Assembly (NCBI RefSeq): GCF_015832195.1
Contig: NC_052020.1
Span: forward strand, 372,001 to 436,000
Origin: Motacilla alba alba
Lineage: Eukaryota > Chordata > Aves > Passeriformes > Motacillidae
Direction: 5' to 3'
DNA: 64,000 nt
Part shown: one piece after another, positions 36,038 through 46,479 of the stretch
How positions within the stretch are numbered: the stretch's first letter is position 1
Layout: the number at the start of each line of letters is the position of its first letter
Notes under the pieces: model-generated
The model's database searches: none
What the model saw: only the letters and a program-made list of their open reading frames with translations
Told to the model about the DNA's origin: nothing
Program-made: the position numbers and the translations under genes

Positions 36038-37156
36038 GAAAGAATGAAGGTAAAACCAGGGATGTGGAAACTGTTTACAGAGTTTTGCTTTTTTATTTTA
36101 AGCTGTAAACCACCTTTAGAACAAAAAAAAAAAGTTTGCACTGATATTTCCCTTTTCCCCATGAACTATGGTACCAGATTACCATATTTTTTAATTGATA
36201 AACACATAGCAGAAGCTTTAATCCCCTAAACCTCTACGAATTTACCTTTTCTTCCAAAGTCTGTTCTGACATTTTCTCCCCTCAAAACCAAAATGTCATT
36301 CCTGAATTATAATCTCCCAACAGAAAGACAGCCATGTAAAAAGAAAAAAAAACAACCATGCCAACTAATTCCAAAAAAAAAAAAAACCACTGCTGTTCGC
36401 AGCACCATGAGGTGAATGCCTGGTGAGAGATTCCACCAAGGGAATAATTGTGATGTCTATAATGTTAAGGAATAATTCAGCACCAAAAGTACCCAAGGCC
36501 ATGCTGGTTGGCGATTCAAACACGAAGCATATCAAAACACTACTGATAAGCTAAATTAACAGATAGCTTATCTGAAGCATATACTGGCCATATGGTGCCA
36601 CAACTTCTGTTGCCTGTTGCTGGCATAACAATAGGCTACTGCAGTCTTAGACTGGAAGCACTATTTGACAAACTGTCAACAGCATTTTTATTTTTTCTGC
36701 AGAGCTCTAGGGCAATGGCACACTCGCCTATTTGCATTTTTTTTTAAACAGGTGAACAAAGAGTAAACCAGATGTCGACTTTAGAAATCGAGCTGTCTGG
36801 ATCAGGAGATTTAACAGAGGCAGGCATACTGCTACAGCTCAAATCTAGACAATGAGCTTTTCTAAAAACACTCTGGCCTAGGGGAGTGGCTATTTAAAAC
36901 ACTTGGCTTCTTTTATTTCAGCACTATGGAAGTGAATTCTACTCTTAAGTGCCAGCCCAAATGAAGTCATTTTGTTTCACTGGGGCTTTCTTTGCATTTC
37001 AGAAATGTAGCATGTACTGTAGTAACGGAAAAGACCAAAAAATGGTGGGGAGTGTGTGATGTGGAAACCAGCAATTCGATCACATTAAAAAAAAAAAAAT
37101 ACAACTTTGAAAGGACAACTAAAGTGCAACTTACATGAAATTTACTTTTCCTTCTC
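36038..37156. other. Non-coding stretch, no recognised gene
   Basis: AT-rich with several A-runs (36123, 36340, 36373). No exon or transposon was recognised. Confidence 0.5.
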
Positions 37157-37252
37157 AAACAAAAAAACCCCAAAAAAACCCCAAAAAAACCCCCAAACAA
37201 ATCAACACAACCAAAACAAAACTAACAACAAAAAATAAAACCCAAACCACTT
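37157..37252 (+). repeat. A/C-rich low-complexity tract
   Basis: AAAAAAACCCC units repeat about three times, then degrade into CAAA/AACA words up to AAAACCCAAACC. The strand contains almost no G or T. Simple sequence. Confidence 0.9.
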
Positions 37253-37726
37253 CTGGGTGCTTTAGAAAAACCTGATATTTACAGCCCCCTCCAGTTCCAC
37301 AAAGACAAGCAAAACTGCAAGGGGACCTGAATATGTTACAGAAACACATTAATACCAAAAGTATCGTGAAAGTTGTCTTCCTGCTTCATTAAAAAAAAAA
37401 TAAATCTTACTATCTGAGGAGAAATAATGCTTTCATAACAACACAGTGATCTACTCAATCATTACAAAAATTGACAAAATAAAAACTACTGTCAATCAAT
37501 ACATAGTAGGTCTGTCTATGATATTCAATTATGAAAATGTGCTTTTAGCTGTGTACTGTATGAGTGTGAAAGACATAATGAGAAAAATAGATAACTTTCT
37601 GTTCTAATAATCTGTTCTGCTTTGATAGGCACTTATGGGAACATATTTATTTTCTGACTTATACCCAGCAAAGTATGTAGCATTTTTAGACTATCTTTTC
37701 AAATTGTTCTTGAACATTCTCAGTTT
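37253..37726. other. AT-rich non-coding stretch
   Basis: No exon, RNA gene or transposon was recognised between the two A-rich low-complexity tracts. Confidence 0.5.
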
Positions 37727-37760
37727 AAAAAAAACAAAAAAAAAAACAAAAAAAAAAAAA
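37727..37760 (+). repeat. A-rich tract, (A)nC
   Basis: Long A runs are broken only by two single C residues. Simple sequence. Confidence 0.88.
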
Positions 37761-40499
37761 CCCAACTCCTTTCATGTTAAGTTGAGATTGCACTTGAACT
37801 CTTTCCAAAAGCCAGAGCTGTACTGAATTATGATAATTAGAAAGCTGTGCGCATAAAAGGCAGCACAGTTGATGCATTTAAAAAAGTTCATGCCAGAGAA
37901 TATAAGTTCAATATGTTCTCACATAATTAACATTTCCCATCATTAGCAGCAGTTTTCAGTTCGTGTATCTGTAAAAACAACAGCGCTCGTCATTGTTTTA
38001 GAGTCCCAGTCAATAGCATTTTAATAGTTTTACACATAATCCCGAACTCTCGTCCCTTCCCCCTCCCCACACATGGAGATTTCACATTCTACCTCCTGAC
38101 CTGCTAGCAAATAAATGGGATTCTGGGCTGGCGCGCTCCCGCAGCCACCCAGACGGGCTGTGACCCCAGGGCGAGGGGAAGCAGAGCCGGAACCGCAGGC
38201 AGGGCGCTGCGAAAGGACGCAGGGCCACTCAGCGACCCCCTTGTTCCAGGGAACAACGGGCAGAAGACAAAGAACAAAAACTCGCCGGTGATACCTGGGA
38301 CTGGACGGGAGCCAAGCCGAAACAGGCTGCCTCTGCCAAGCCAGGCACAGGCTGGAGGGAGCAGGGAACGGGGCACAAACCCTCCCCACACTGGCGGATC
38401 CCACCGCGCCCGGACCCACGCAGCAGAGCCCACCCCAGCAGCGAGCGCGTCAGGGGTCACTCAGACTCCCTGGGCACAGCCACTCCAGCTAGTTGTCAGG
38501 AGCCAGGTTCTGACTTCCAATCCCCGTGTTTTGGAATCAGTGCAATTCTGGTGGCATGTTAATAACCCGATCCGGTATGAAAGCTGCTGAATCAGCATCA
38601 ACACAGACAGAAATTTCGGCTTTTCCAATGACAAGATGAAACTGACAGTGACTGCAGTGGGATCACAAAAACGAGAGGTTTGTTGCATTAAATCAGAAAA
38701 CAGCTGAATTTTATGTGACAGATCTGAGGAGCAGGTTTGAAGTTGCTGCCTCAAAGGACTTAAGTCTGCAACTTTTCACTCTCTTCTGTTTTGGAAATGA
38801 GCAATCATTAAAACCAAACACGAATTTATTCCAGGAAATATTATTCCATCCTTGTTCCACTTGCAAAAGTCAAAAGGAGTTTTGTCCAAGAACAGAGAGC
38901 AAGATACAGTTATAAAGTGGGAATTCATTGCAGATATTTTTTTCCTAAAACTCTGTCTTCGGCACAGCTTGGAGTCAGTTTGCCTCACAATTAATAATGC
39001 CATTCATCTGTTCCTATATCACAGCATGCAATTTAAATCATACAGCACTCGCACAAACTGCCGCAAAACCTACAACAGCCCTCGCTCGCAGGGAGATGAT
39101 CCACCTCCTGAAAGTTCTGAAGTTTTGCTGAGATTCAAACAATTCTCTAAGAGTGAAGGACTGCAGATCAGGAATACAGAACACCCCTGCTCGCGGCAAG
39201 CGCTAATGGCAAAGCGCAACACGGCGACACAGCAGAACTTAAACCTCAGGTCCCAGAAAAAAGGATTATTTCTCTCATGAAAAGGTAGGTCCCGTCTGAT
39301 GATGAGCTGGGGACTTCAAAATCATTCTTAAAGGGCCAATTTGCACCCTCATTACAGCCAATGTAATCCAGCAACGGGCCGTATGCAGTTGATGGAATTA
39401 ACCTGAATTCAGACCAGATTTCTAAGAAGTCAGCCCTCGCCTCACATTTGCACATGCCATGAATAAGAGCCCGATTGGAATGAATGATCAGCTGTTAACA
39501 GAAATTTGCCTTCCAATCTTAGGCAGATTACAAGTTAAGCAGAACATAAGCCCCGAGCAGAAATTTGAAAAAAGTATGTGCGTCAAATCAATATTCTTTT
39601 AAAACAAAGATGTCCTTCTTTAGACATCAAATATCACACTGAGCATGGACATAAAGCATATGCTGTAAATATCTTAGTATTTGATCCAGCAAATGTTTAT
39701 TCCTATGAGTCATCCTGGTCACTTTAACCTGAGCAAGGACTGGATCCAGCCAATACTTTCTTCTTGAGTAAATGGAATCACTACAGAAAGACAGCTTTAA
39801 AACCATCTCTGGAGGCGCTCAGGGTTAATATTAATGACATGAAGAAATACCAGCCACAATGAGTGCTGTGCATATATATATATGCACGTATTATATATGT
39901 ATGTGGTGTGCATCCAGTAAGAAACCAAGTGCTCACGACAGGTTTGAAGGTAACCTGCTCCCAAGCACACACCCCAGAACTGTACAGTAAATCTCCATGT
40001 TGGGAACAGTCTTAGGCACCTCCTAATAAAATGAGATTACTTCTGGTGAAACTCTTCCAGCAGTGTAACCATCCTACTTTACAGACTGAAAACTGACAGC
40101 TGTATCATAATACACAAGTGCATGTTTTTACCTTTCGCTTTTTTTTTTTTTTAATGAATGATGCCAGTATTTCTCTGCAGCTCCCAAAGTTTTTATTCCT
40201 GTATTGCCTGCACCGTACCTCGAAAGTTTGCTTACAACATTATCACAAAGGCAGCTTAAACAGAAAGAAGGAAGAAATGCTTTTTTTCCTCAGCATGTGA
40301 CTCAACTGAACTTAACTTTTTCAGGCATGGACAAACAAAGGCCAGAAACCACTTTAACAATATCCAAAACCACTACAGCGTCCAGCAGCAGCAACAACAA
40401 CAAAAGCCCACTGGTTCCAAGCGACACCAGACACACTACACACATGCTCGCACATCCCCACACGCTATCACTGCTCAGCTGGACACTCACGGCCGGGGC
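37761..40499. other. Non-coding, includes a modest CpG-bearing segment
   Basis: A CpG-bearing GC-richer segment lies at about 38125-38450 (GGCGCGCTCCCGCAG, CACCGCGCCCGGACCC) with overlapping open frames and no domain. The 39000-39520 part is non-repetitive with several CpGs in AT-rich context and might be a conserved element. No exon is supported. Confidence 0.45.
39868..39887. repeat. Perfect 20-bp palindrome with (AT)n core
   Basis: GTGCATATATATATATGCAC reads identically on both strands, and an ATTATATATGTATGTG run follows. It could extrude a small cruciform. It is likely a byproduct of an AT dinucleotide run. Confidence 0.85.
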
Positions 40500-40810
40500 T
40501 GCCTCGTAATTAAGTTTCTGCTGTTCTTTTCTAGCTGTTTAATTAAAACTCCTTTAGGCGCACTCTGTCTTTACTGGGACCCCTGTCAAATCAACATTTC
40601 TCCTTGGCTTCAGTGCTCCTGTACGCCGCACTCAGCACCGAGTAAGAAACTGGGGAGAATATGAAGCCCCAATTTGAAGCTCGAGAGCTGTTGTTCCGCT
40701 CTCCTGGCTGAAAAGGCCAATAATATTTACTTCACCAGAGCGGCGTAAGCTGGATTGATGCTCGAAATACGCTGAACGTGTTTAGCGATAAAGTGCTTCC
40801 CAAAGGTTTG
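40500..40810. other. Candidate conserved regulatory block (intronic)
   Basis: A non-repetitive segment with paired TAATTAA and TTTAATTAAAA homeodomain-type words at about 40508 and 40539. A region at about 40680-40800 retains many CpGs in otherwise AT-rich DNA (AGCGGCGTAAGC, GCTCGAAATACGCTGAACGTG, TTTAGCGATAAAG). Retained CpGs outside an island and dense factor-like words are typical of enhancers. It lies about 2.5 kb inside the putative first intron of the minus-strand gene. Conservation is not tested. Confidence 0.35.
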
Positions 40811-42546
40811 CTTCTCCTTAGCTACACTGCTAAGAAGAAAAACTGAAAGAAATCCATTGCATCCAAAATTTCTGCTTGGTCAGCTGACAAAATCCTGGAG
40901 CAAACAAAATGCAGAATTATCCCTACTGGTATAGGAAACTCTTTATGACCTAATTAAACACCAGTGCAGTGTGAAAAGACGTGTTTTCCCACAAAGGTGA
41001 AAAAATAAATGCACCTCTGAAACATTTACCCTTTGTGAAAATAATTTCAAAAAGTGGATTTTAAAAACTTGCAGCTTCAGAGCGTAATCCGAATATAAAA
41101 CCTTCAGTTTTGTGTTTCAAGAACACCCACTGTATTAATTCCTGTATTTCTATTCCCAAATAAAGTGCGCGTGTGTATACGTGTGTACATAAAAATACAC
41201 ATGTCCACATACAAACAAACATGCAAGCTTCCCTCCCTCCCACCCCCAGAAGTAATTTAATATCCAGGTCTGTGTCATTTTTAACAGCACTATCTTACCA
41301 CCAGTACAATCTAATATTCTGTAATGGTATTCCCCAACTATTTATAGAGATAGAATACATCACACATTGCAGACACAGATTCCCAATCTAGGGTTGTAAG
41401 AAGAACCCCACATAATTTTAAATTAAGTCCCAATGTAATTATAATAATTTCTGTTTTCATATTCAATTGCAGGTAGCACGTAGTTATTTACATGAATTTT
41501 CCTGTTAGAGGCATTCCCACAGAGATTTCCATATTAGATGTGCTGCAGAATAACTGAGCACACAGCCAGGCAGAGCAGCACGTTATCCACAGAGCTCCCA
41601 ACCCAGCCCTCACCCAGCTCTGCAAAACCGCTAACCTGCAAGACTGCGCTCCCAAACTTTATCAGCACGAGGAGAAAGCAAACGTGCTCCTGCTAATACG
41701 CGGGTACAGCTGCACGTGTACTTTTTTCTCCCCGAGGCTCTGCCATTTCGGCTTGTATTTCTTGTATTCGCTACTTTGAGTCAGAAAACACCAGTGCAAT
41801 CTGATGTTTCTTGCCCTTTCTTGCCTAGAAAGGAGCAGTTAAAAAAAAAAAAAAAATACCGGGAGCCATTTACATTCAGAGAGCGCAGGGCAGAACTGCT
41901 CCCTAACTTTCCAGCACTTCTGGAGGTCACTTTCCATTTCTTCATATCAAAGGCAGGCACTTGTTTCTAATAAGTTAACAACTCTCCTGAGAAACGTGGG
42001 TGGCTGGTATTTCATTGTTTCATAAATATTTTTATACTGGTAACACCGTTCAACTTAAAACAGACTTCAGGAGGAGAAAAATCACGACTGGGACCGAGCT
42101 CGGCAGAGGCGGGAGAGCGAACTTTTTTCCTTGGTGAAAACAGAGATATTTCCCCCCTCCTCTCGCTTCATTTCGCCCCGCTGTTTTTGTTTGGTTGTGC
42201 GGAGGGGGCCGCTTTGTTTTAATTTGGGTACAAAAGGCGCACTGTATAAGTTTTCCCTCCCCCTTGGAAGTGTACTTCCTTTGAAAGCGCTCCTCTGCGA
42301 ACAAAGGCTGCCACCGGCCCTCCGCACCAGCGCCGGGGACAGCTGTGCGACGCAGCTCCTCGGAACCTCGCCGAGAACCGAGAAACAAAAAACCCCCGAA
42401 AACCACCGAAAAACCTCGCGGCTCCTACCGAAAGGAAGTTTTCCAGGGACAATCTCCTCGGTGTTGCTGTAACTGCGACTTTGTCTTTTTTGGATACAGT
42501 GTTTCTGCTGACTCCCGAAAATTTTCCACTTGAATGTGCAATTAAC
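40811..42546. other. Non-coding approach to the CpG island
   Basis: AT-rich to about 42.1 kb with an (A)n run at 41841-41856, then increasingly GC- and CpG-rich. A 180-codon minus frame (42624-42082) starts Met-Lys-Glu-Gly and holds a Leu/Pro-rich stretch from the CTG repeat. It resembles no family I know and has no supporting splice structure, so it is not called. Confidence 0.45.
41338..41347. promoter_or_regulatory. Perfect MEF2 consensus (CTATTTATAG)
   Basis: The match to YTAWWWWTAR is exact. It lies about 1.9 kb inside the putative minus-strand intron 1. One such site is expected by chance every few kilobases in AT-rich DNA, so it matters only as a companion to the promoter cluster at 43239-43288. 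Confidence 0.3.
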
Positions 42547-42577
42547 CAGCAGCGGCGGCGGCAGCAGCAGCAGCAGC
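42547..42577 (+). repeat. Short triplet repeat (CAG/CGG)n
   Basis: CAGCAG, then CGGCGGCGG, then CAGCAGCAGCAGCAG, at the left edge of the CpG island. Such short mixed triplet runs are common in 5' UTRs, which fits a transcribed 5' region, but the length is unremarkable. Confidence 0.85.
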
Positions 42578-43154
42578 TCTGGAGAAGGAGAAGCGGCAGC
42601 GAGAAAGGACATTCCTTCTTTCATCTTTTAGAGCAAAACGGGCGCGGGGAGGGAGGCAGAGCCGGGGCAGCGCGGCGAGCGGAGCTGCGCGCCAGGCCGG
42701 GCGGCCGGGGATGGTGCGGAGCGCTGGAGCCTCTGCGCCGGGCGCGGGGCCGCTCCGGCTCGCGTGCCTCCCCGCGGAGAAAAAACAACAACAAAATATG
42801 CCAAAACCGCCGGGGATCGGTGCGCGCGTGTGCGAGGGGACAGCCTCTGCGTGCGTGTGTGTGTGTGCGAGCGAGGAGCGAGTGCGAGGCGAGGAGCGCG
42901 CCCGGAGCCGGGCGGTGACTCAGGCCGGCGGCGCGGGGAGCGCAGCGGGGCGGGCAGCGCCTGTTGCAGCTCCGGCCGCGGCCCCGCGGCGCCGCAACTC
43001 CGCGGCGAGCGACTTCTCCCCCCGCCGCGGCCCCCGGCCCGCCTGCCCCGGCACCTGCGGGGGCGCCGGGCCCCCCCGGGCCGCCCCGGCCGCCCGGGCC
43101 CCCCGCCCCGCCGCACAAAGCGCCGGCGGGCGCGCCGCGGCCCCGCTGCCTTAC

Positions 43155-43255
43155 CTCCGCGCCGCGGCCCCGCCGCGCTCCGCCAGCGCGCCGCGCTCCG
43201 ACGGCAAAACTTCGCCCGCCGCCCCCGGGCCGCCCCGGCTATTTATGGCCCCGCG
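43155..43255 (-). other. Predicted non-coding first exon (minus strand)
   Basis: On the minus strand the sequence GCGGAG|GTAAGGCAG places a strong donor (GAG|GTAAGG) with the last exon base at 43155. Two TATA-like elements lie to the right: TATAAATAG (43287-43279) and CATAAATAG (43247-43239). A start about 30 bp downstream of either gives a start near 43255 or 43215, so an exon of about 60-100 nt. There is no ATG with a convincing frame, so it would be 5' UTR. Neither the start nor the splice is proven, and the acceptor partner is not identified in this window. Confidence 0.4.
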
Positions 43256-43288
43256 CCTATTTTTAATCCGCCGCTCGGCTATTTATAC
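43239..43288 (-). promoter_or_regulatory. Triple MEF2/CArG/TATA-type element cluster
   Basis: Three A/T-rich cores sit in otherwise GC-rich DNA: CTATTTATGG at 43239-43248 (CArG-like, one mismatch to CC(A/T)6GG, also a near-MEF2 site), CTATTTTTAA at 43257-43266 (exact match to MEF2 YTAWWWWTAR) and CTATTTATAC at 43279-43288 (one mismatch to MEF2; reads TATAAATAG on minus, a good TATA box). They are 18 and 22 bp apart, about two helical turns. MEF2 and SRF are MADS-box factors driving muscle, neuronal and immediate-early genes. Chance occurrence of three such cores in 50 bp of a CpG island is unlikely. Confidence 0.6.
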
Positions 43289-43404
43289 CGCGGCCGTAGG
43301 TTGCCGCGGGCCGGCGGACGGAGCCCTCGGAGGATGAGTTGCTGCCCGGCCGGCGGCGGGGCGGGCCGGGCTCCCGGCCGGGCTGCGCGGCGCCAGCGAT
43401 GCGA

Positions 43405-43431
43405 GGAATGCGCGGAATGAGGGGAGGAATG
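43405..43431 (-). promoter_or_regulatory. Cluster of three TEAD/MCAT-type motifs
   Basis: GGAATG (CATTCC on minus) occurs at 43405-43410, 43414-43419 and 43426-43431. TEAD factors bind CATTCC/MCAT sites and often act with MEF2 and SRF in striated-muscle promoters. The cluster lies about 120-150 bp upstream of the nearest TATA-like element for minus-strand transcription, a normal proximal-promoter position. Confidence 0.5.
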
Positions 43432-43560
43432 AAATGAACGCGGGAGCGGGGCGGCCGCGGGGCGGAGCGCGGCCCGCCGCCCCCTGCGGCCGCGGGCGGG
43501 CGGGCGGGGCCGCGGGCGGGGCCTCCGCGCCGCGCTGACCTCATAGGGGAGCCCGCGGGA
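43430..43560 (-). promoter_or_regulatory. GC-box region upstream of the putative start
   Basis: Repeated GGGCGGGGCC-type GC boxes at about 43496-43522 and neighbouring CGGGCGGGCGGGG give potential Sp1/KLF sites. TGACCTCA at 43536-43543 is one base from a CRE and also contains a nuclear-receptor half-site (AGGTCA on minus). Together with the TEAD and MEF2-type clusters this completes a plausible proximal promoter. Confidence 0.45.
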
Positions 43561-43989
43561 GGGGGCCCGGCCGGGGCTCGGGGCTCCGGGGCGCCGCCGG
43601 CCCGCACGGCCCGCGGCGGGGCGCCGGCAGGGTCCGCAGCGCGGCGTGCGGTGCTGTGAAACGGAGTGCCGGAGGATGCGCGGGATGCGGGTCTGCCGTG
43701 CGGTCCGGCTGCGGAGGCTCCCCGGGGGAGCTCGGCGCGCACACGCTCGCATCAGACCCCCCGGTACCCTGGGCAAGCTCTCGGGAGCGCAGGTCTGTGT
43801 GCAAAAGGCCCAACAGAGCCACACAGCGTGGGATGAGAAGACATCACACCCCAAATTGACGTGGACATAGCATGGCCCAGGGGTCCAGTCCTCACCCTCA
43901 ATCCAGATGCTGACCTTTCTCACAAAACTGTTCCCAGATCCAGATTTCACAATGCCAGTTTTGCAGCACTCCAAATGAGCGAGCCCGAG

Positions 43990-44370
43990 TGCCGCTGGAC
44001 TATCTGTACCCTTCTTGTCTTGTGCAGCCCACCCCCCAGAAACGCTGCCCAGGCAGCATCACGGACACGTCTCCTCCGCTTAACAATCCGCTACCTTATG
44101 GAAATAATTGCAGGGAAGGCACAGCTGTTGTGCTTGTGACAATTGATATTTGCATAAGCAAAACGGATAACTGGACACCTTGGTGTTTGGGAAATAAATT
44201 GCCTACTTGGATGTGCAAACACACATTTCTACCCACCTTTGAAAGTTTGCTCAGCAGGGCTACCGCGTCTGGAGCGATCACAAAAATCACGTTACAACCT
44301 CGGAGGAACAACGTGTTGGCATCACCAGGCAGCATTTACGTGTTCACACCGCACCTGAGTTCATGACGTG
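43990..44370. other. Candidate upstream regulatory block
   Basis: A non-repetitive segment 0.7-1.1 kb upstream of the putative minus start keeps many CpGs in moderately AT-rich context (CTACCGCGTCTGGAGCGATC, AATCACGTTACAACCTCGG, CAACGTGTTGG). It holds a T-box-like TTCACACC beside a CACCTG E-box at about 44345-44355 and a TGACGT half-CRE near 44366. These are enhancer-like features; conservation is untested. Confidence 0.35.
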
Positions 44371-46479
44371 CTGGAGGAATCCTCAATAAGTGCCCTGCAT
44401 ATTAATTTTTTTTGCAACTTTGAGAAGGGATGCCCAGCGTGTTGTTCTGGGAATGCCAGGAACGTGCTTCTCCCACTGCTTTCCCAGTCCCAGCCCTGTG
44501 AGACAGCCATGCTGTCAACAGACATCCCTGCAGCCTGAGGCTGACCCCAGAGCCTCTGGAACAGGAGCCACTTGAAGCTCCCATTGCAGCTCACAGGGAG
44601 GCTGCAGCTGGTTTTTAGCTTTGTAGAGCAGGCACGGAGTGTGTGCCACGGGCAGGAGGTGCAGGGCTCCCGCTGGTCACACTCGTGACACTGACTGAAA
44701 CCTGCTAGAACAGCCCTGCAGAAAAGTCTGCAACAAGTAACAATACCAAACAAAGCCAAAGACTGAGCAGGTCTTGGTCAAAGGACTGTGAGAATGCAAA
44801 ACCAAATGTATTTTAGGAGACTTTTTTTTCCCCCCACACCATTCCACACTGGCTGAAAAATTTCTTCCCCAAAACAGGAAAGAAACCCCTTTACATATGC
44901 AGAATTTCATTTCTCTCCGACTCCTTCTTTCCAAATAGCTCTGGCAATATTGTCTAATAAGTGCCTGAGTGCCTGCACAATTGGTAAAATTCAATCACTT
45001 CGCAGATGTCTGCACAAAAGCCATAGTCTCCTGAGTGCACTTAAAGATTACCAACTCTTTTCCAAAGTTGGAACAGAAAAATGGGACAAAACATTGCCCC
45101 CCAACACCTATAACACAGATTTAATTTTTTTTTAGTCACTAGGCTTTAAACTCCCTCTGCTATGCTCGCTGCAAAAACAGAAATGTGAAATGTCTTTAAA
45201 TAAATGTGATTTTTTTTTCCCCATAAGGCTTGCAGAGGAAGTACCAAGAATACTGGCTCTTAAATCCTATGCATGTGCAGGGCCCAAAAGGTATCACAGC
45301 TCTCTGCATGTGGAGGGAGAGCAGAGGGAGAGCTCTGGACAATGGATAAGCAGAGTTTGGAAATTTCTTACCTATAGCAGTTCTCACAAATGATAAGCGA
45401 TGCAAATTTTGCAGGATCGTGCTCTCCTAGTGGAAAAGAAAAAAAAAAAAAAGAGGATTGCTTCTGCAGCCATCATTGTGGATGAGCACAACTCAAACAA
45501 GGTTGCAGCTGTTTGGTGTATCTGCGGACAGACAGTTCACTTTTGCAATTCAGAATGCAGAAGAATTGTGGAAGAATAATTAAATTCACCTGATGCCTCC
45601 ATATTTTCCTGTTAGCTGCAAGCAGCAGGGAAGGCTCAGGCAATTCTGTTTCCCAGGTTCTGAAGTTTTCTGTTAGTGTCCTTCAGAGGAAGAAGTTCTC
45701 CCGCGGAAGAAAAGCAAAACCAAATGCTTGGGGAAGACTGGAAGCCTTCCACTGGCACAATGTGAAGGCTCATTCACAATCCAGGGCTCAGCTCAAGGCT
45801 GGGTCCTGGCTGTACCTTGTTCCCAGGCTCTGCGCCAATGAAACCACCAAAAGGGAGGCCAGGATGAGCAGCAAAGCAGCGTGGGGACTGCACCTCGGCC
45901 CTTGAGAAGCACAGCCAGCCAGCTCCAGACAAAACCCACGTCCTCTGAACCCTGAGGGAGGGAAATTCTGCCAAGCAAGGGTCTCTCTGGCCTCCTGGCT
46001 CCTATGCCCTGGAGATTATCCTGTCAAGCCACACCACACTGGCAGTCACTTCCAAAAACACAAACCTGGAATGCCCACGAGTTTCTGACAGGAAAAAAAA
46101 AGGTGTATTGGGGAGAGAGAGAGACCCGTGCATTTTGGCAGATGGTAAAGACAAGGTAAAACAACACCAGGATCAGCCAGCCTGTTGGTCCAGCCACTGT
46201 CTCCGTGCCAGGGGAGGCTTTGGAGGCCCGATGGATCAAGAGGGAAAGTACATTGGCAGCACATTCATGGACAGAAATCTGATGAATTGCCTGCCCTCTG
46301 TTTATTGATGAATGGCTTCTTCAGGCACACAGGTGCGCTGAGAATTACAAAAGCTGCAGAAAACAAAGGGACATTGGGACAAGCCCAGGCAGGGGCATTT
46401 CCTGGGGACAAATGCTTATCTCAGCTAGAAATGAGACATACAAGTGGGGAATATGTGAAAATGCGGTAAGAAAGGGAAA
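44371..46479. other. Non-coding stretch, no recognised gene
   Basis: Mixed composition with T8C7 at about 44822-44836 and an A16-type run near 45439. Overlapping open frames on both strands (up to 132 codons) have no domain. No transposon was recognised. Confidence 0.5.

Larger units (their letters stand above)
42600..43790. other. CpG island (promoter-associated)
   Basis: The longest and densest CpG-rich segment in the window, sharply distinct from its AT-rich flanks. It includes GGGCGGGG GC boxes, CCGCGG/GCGCGC words, a (TG)n run near 42855, and an AP-1 consensus TGACTCA at 42916-42922. A C-run-rich stretch at 43040-43110 gives G-quadruplex potential on the minus strand. CpG islands of this size in amniotes usually mark transcription starts. 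Several 100-230-codon frames cross it on both strands with no recognisable domain and are composition-driven. Confidence 0.9.

Noticed and set aside
1..43154. Naming the putative minus-strand gene HDAC9 or another MEF2 target
   Set aside because: No coding exon or gene-specific sequence is present; promoter motifs alone do not identify a gene.
42082..43974. Multiple 100-230-codon frames on both strands across the CpG island, including minus 42624-42082
   Set aside because: High G+C removes stop codons; no frame shows a recognisable domain, and overlapping frames are equally open.
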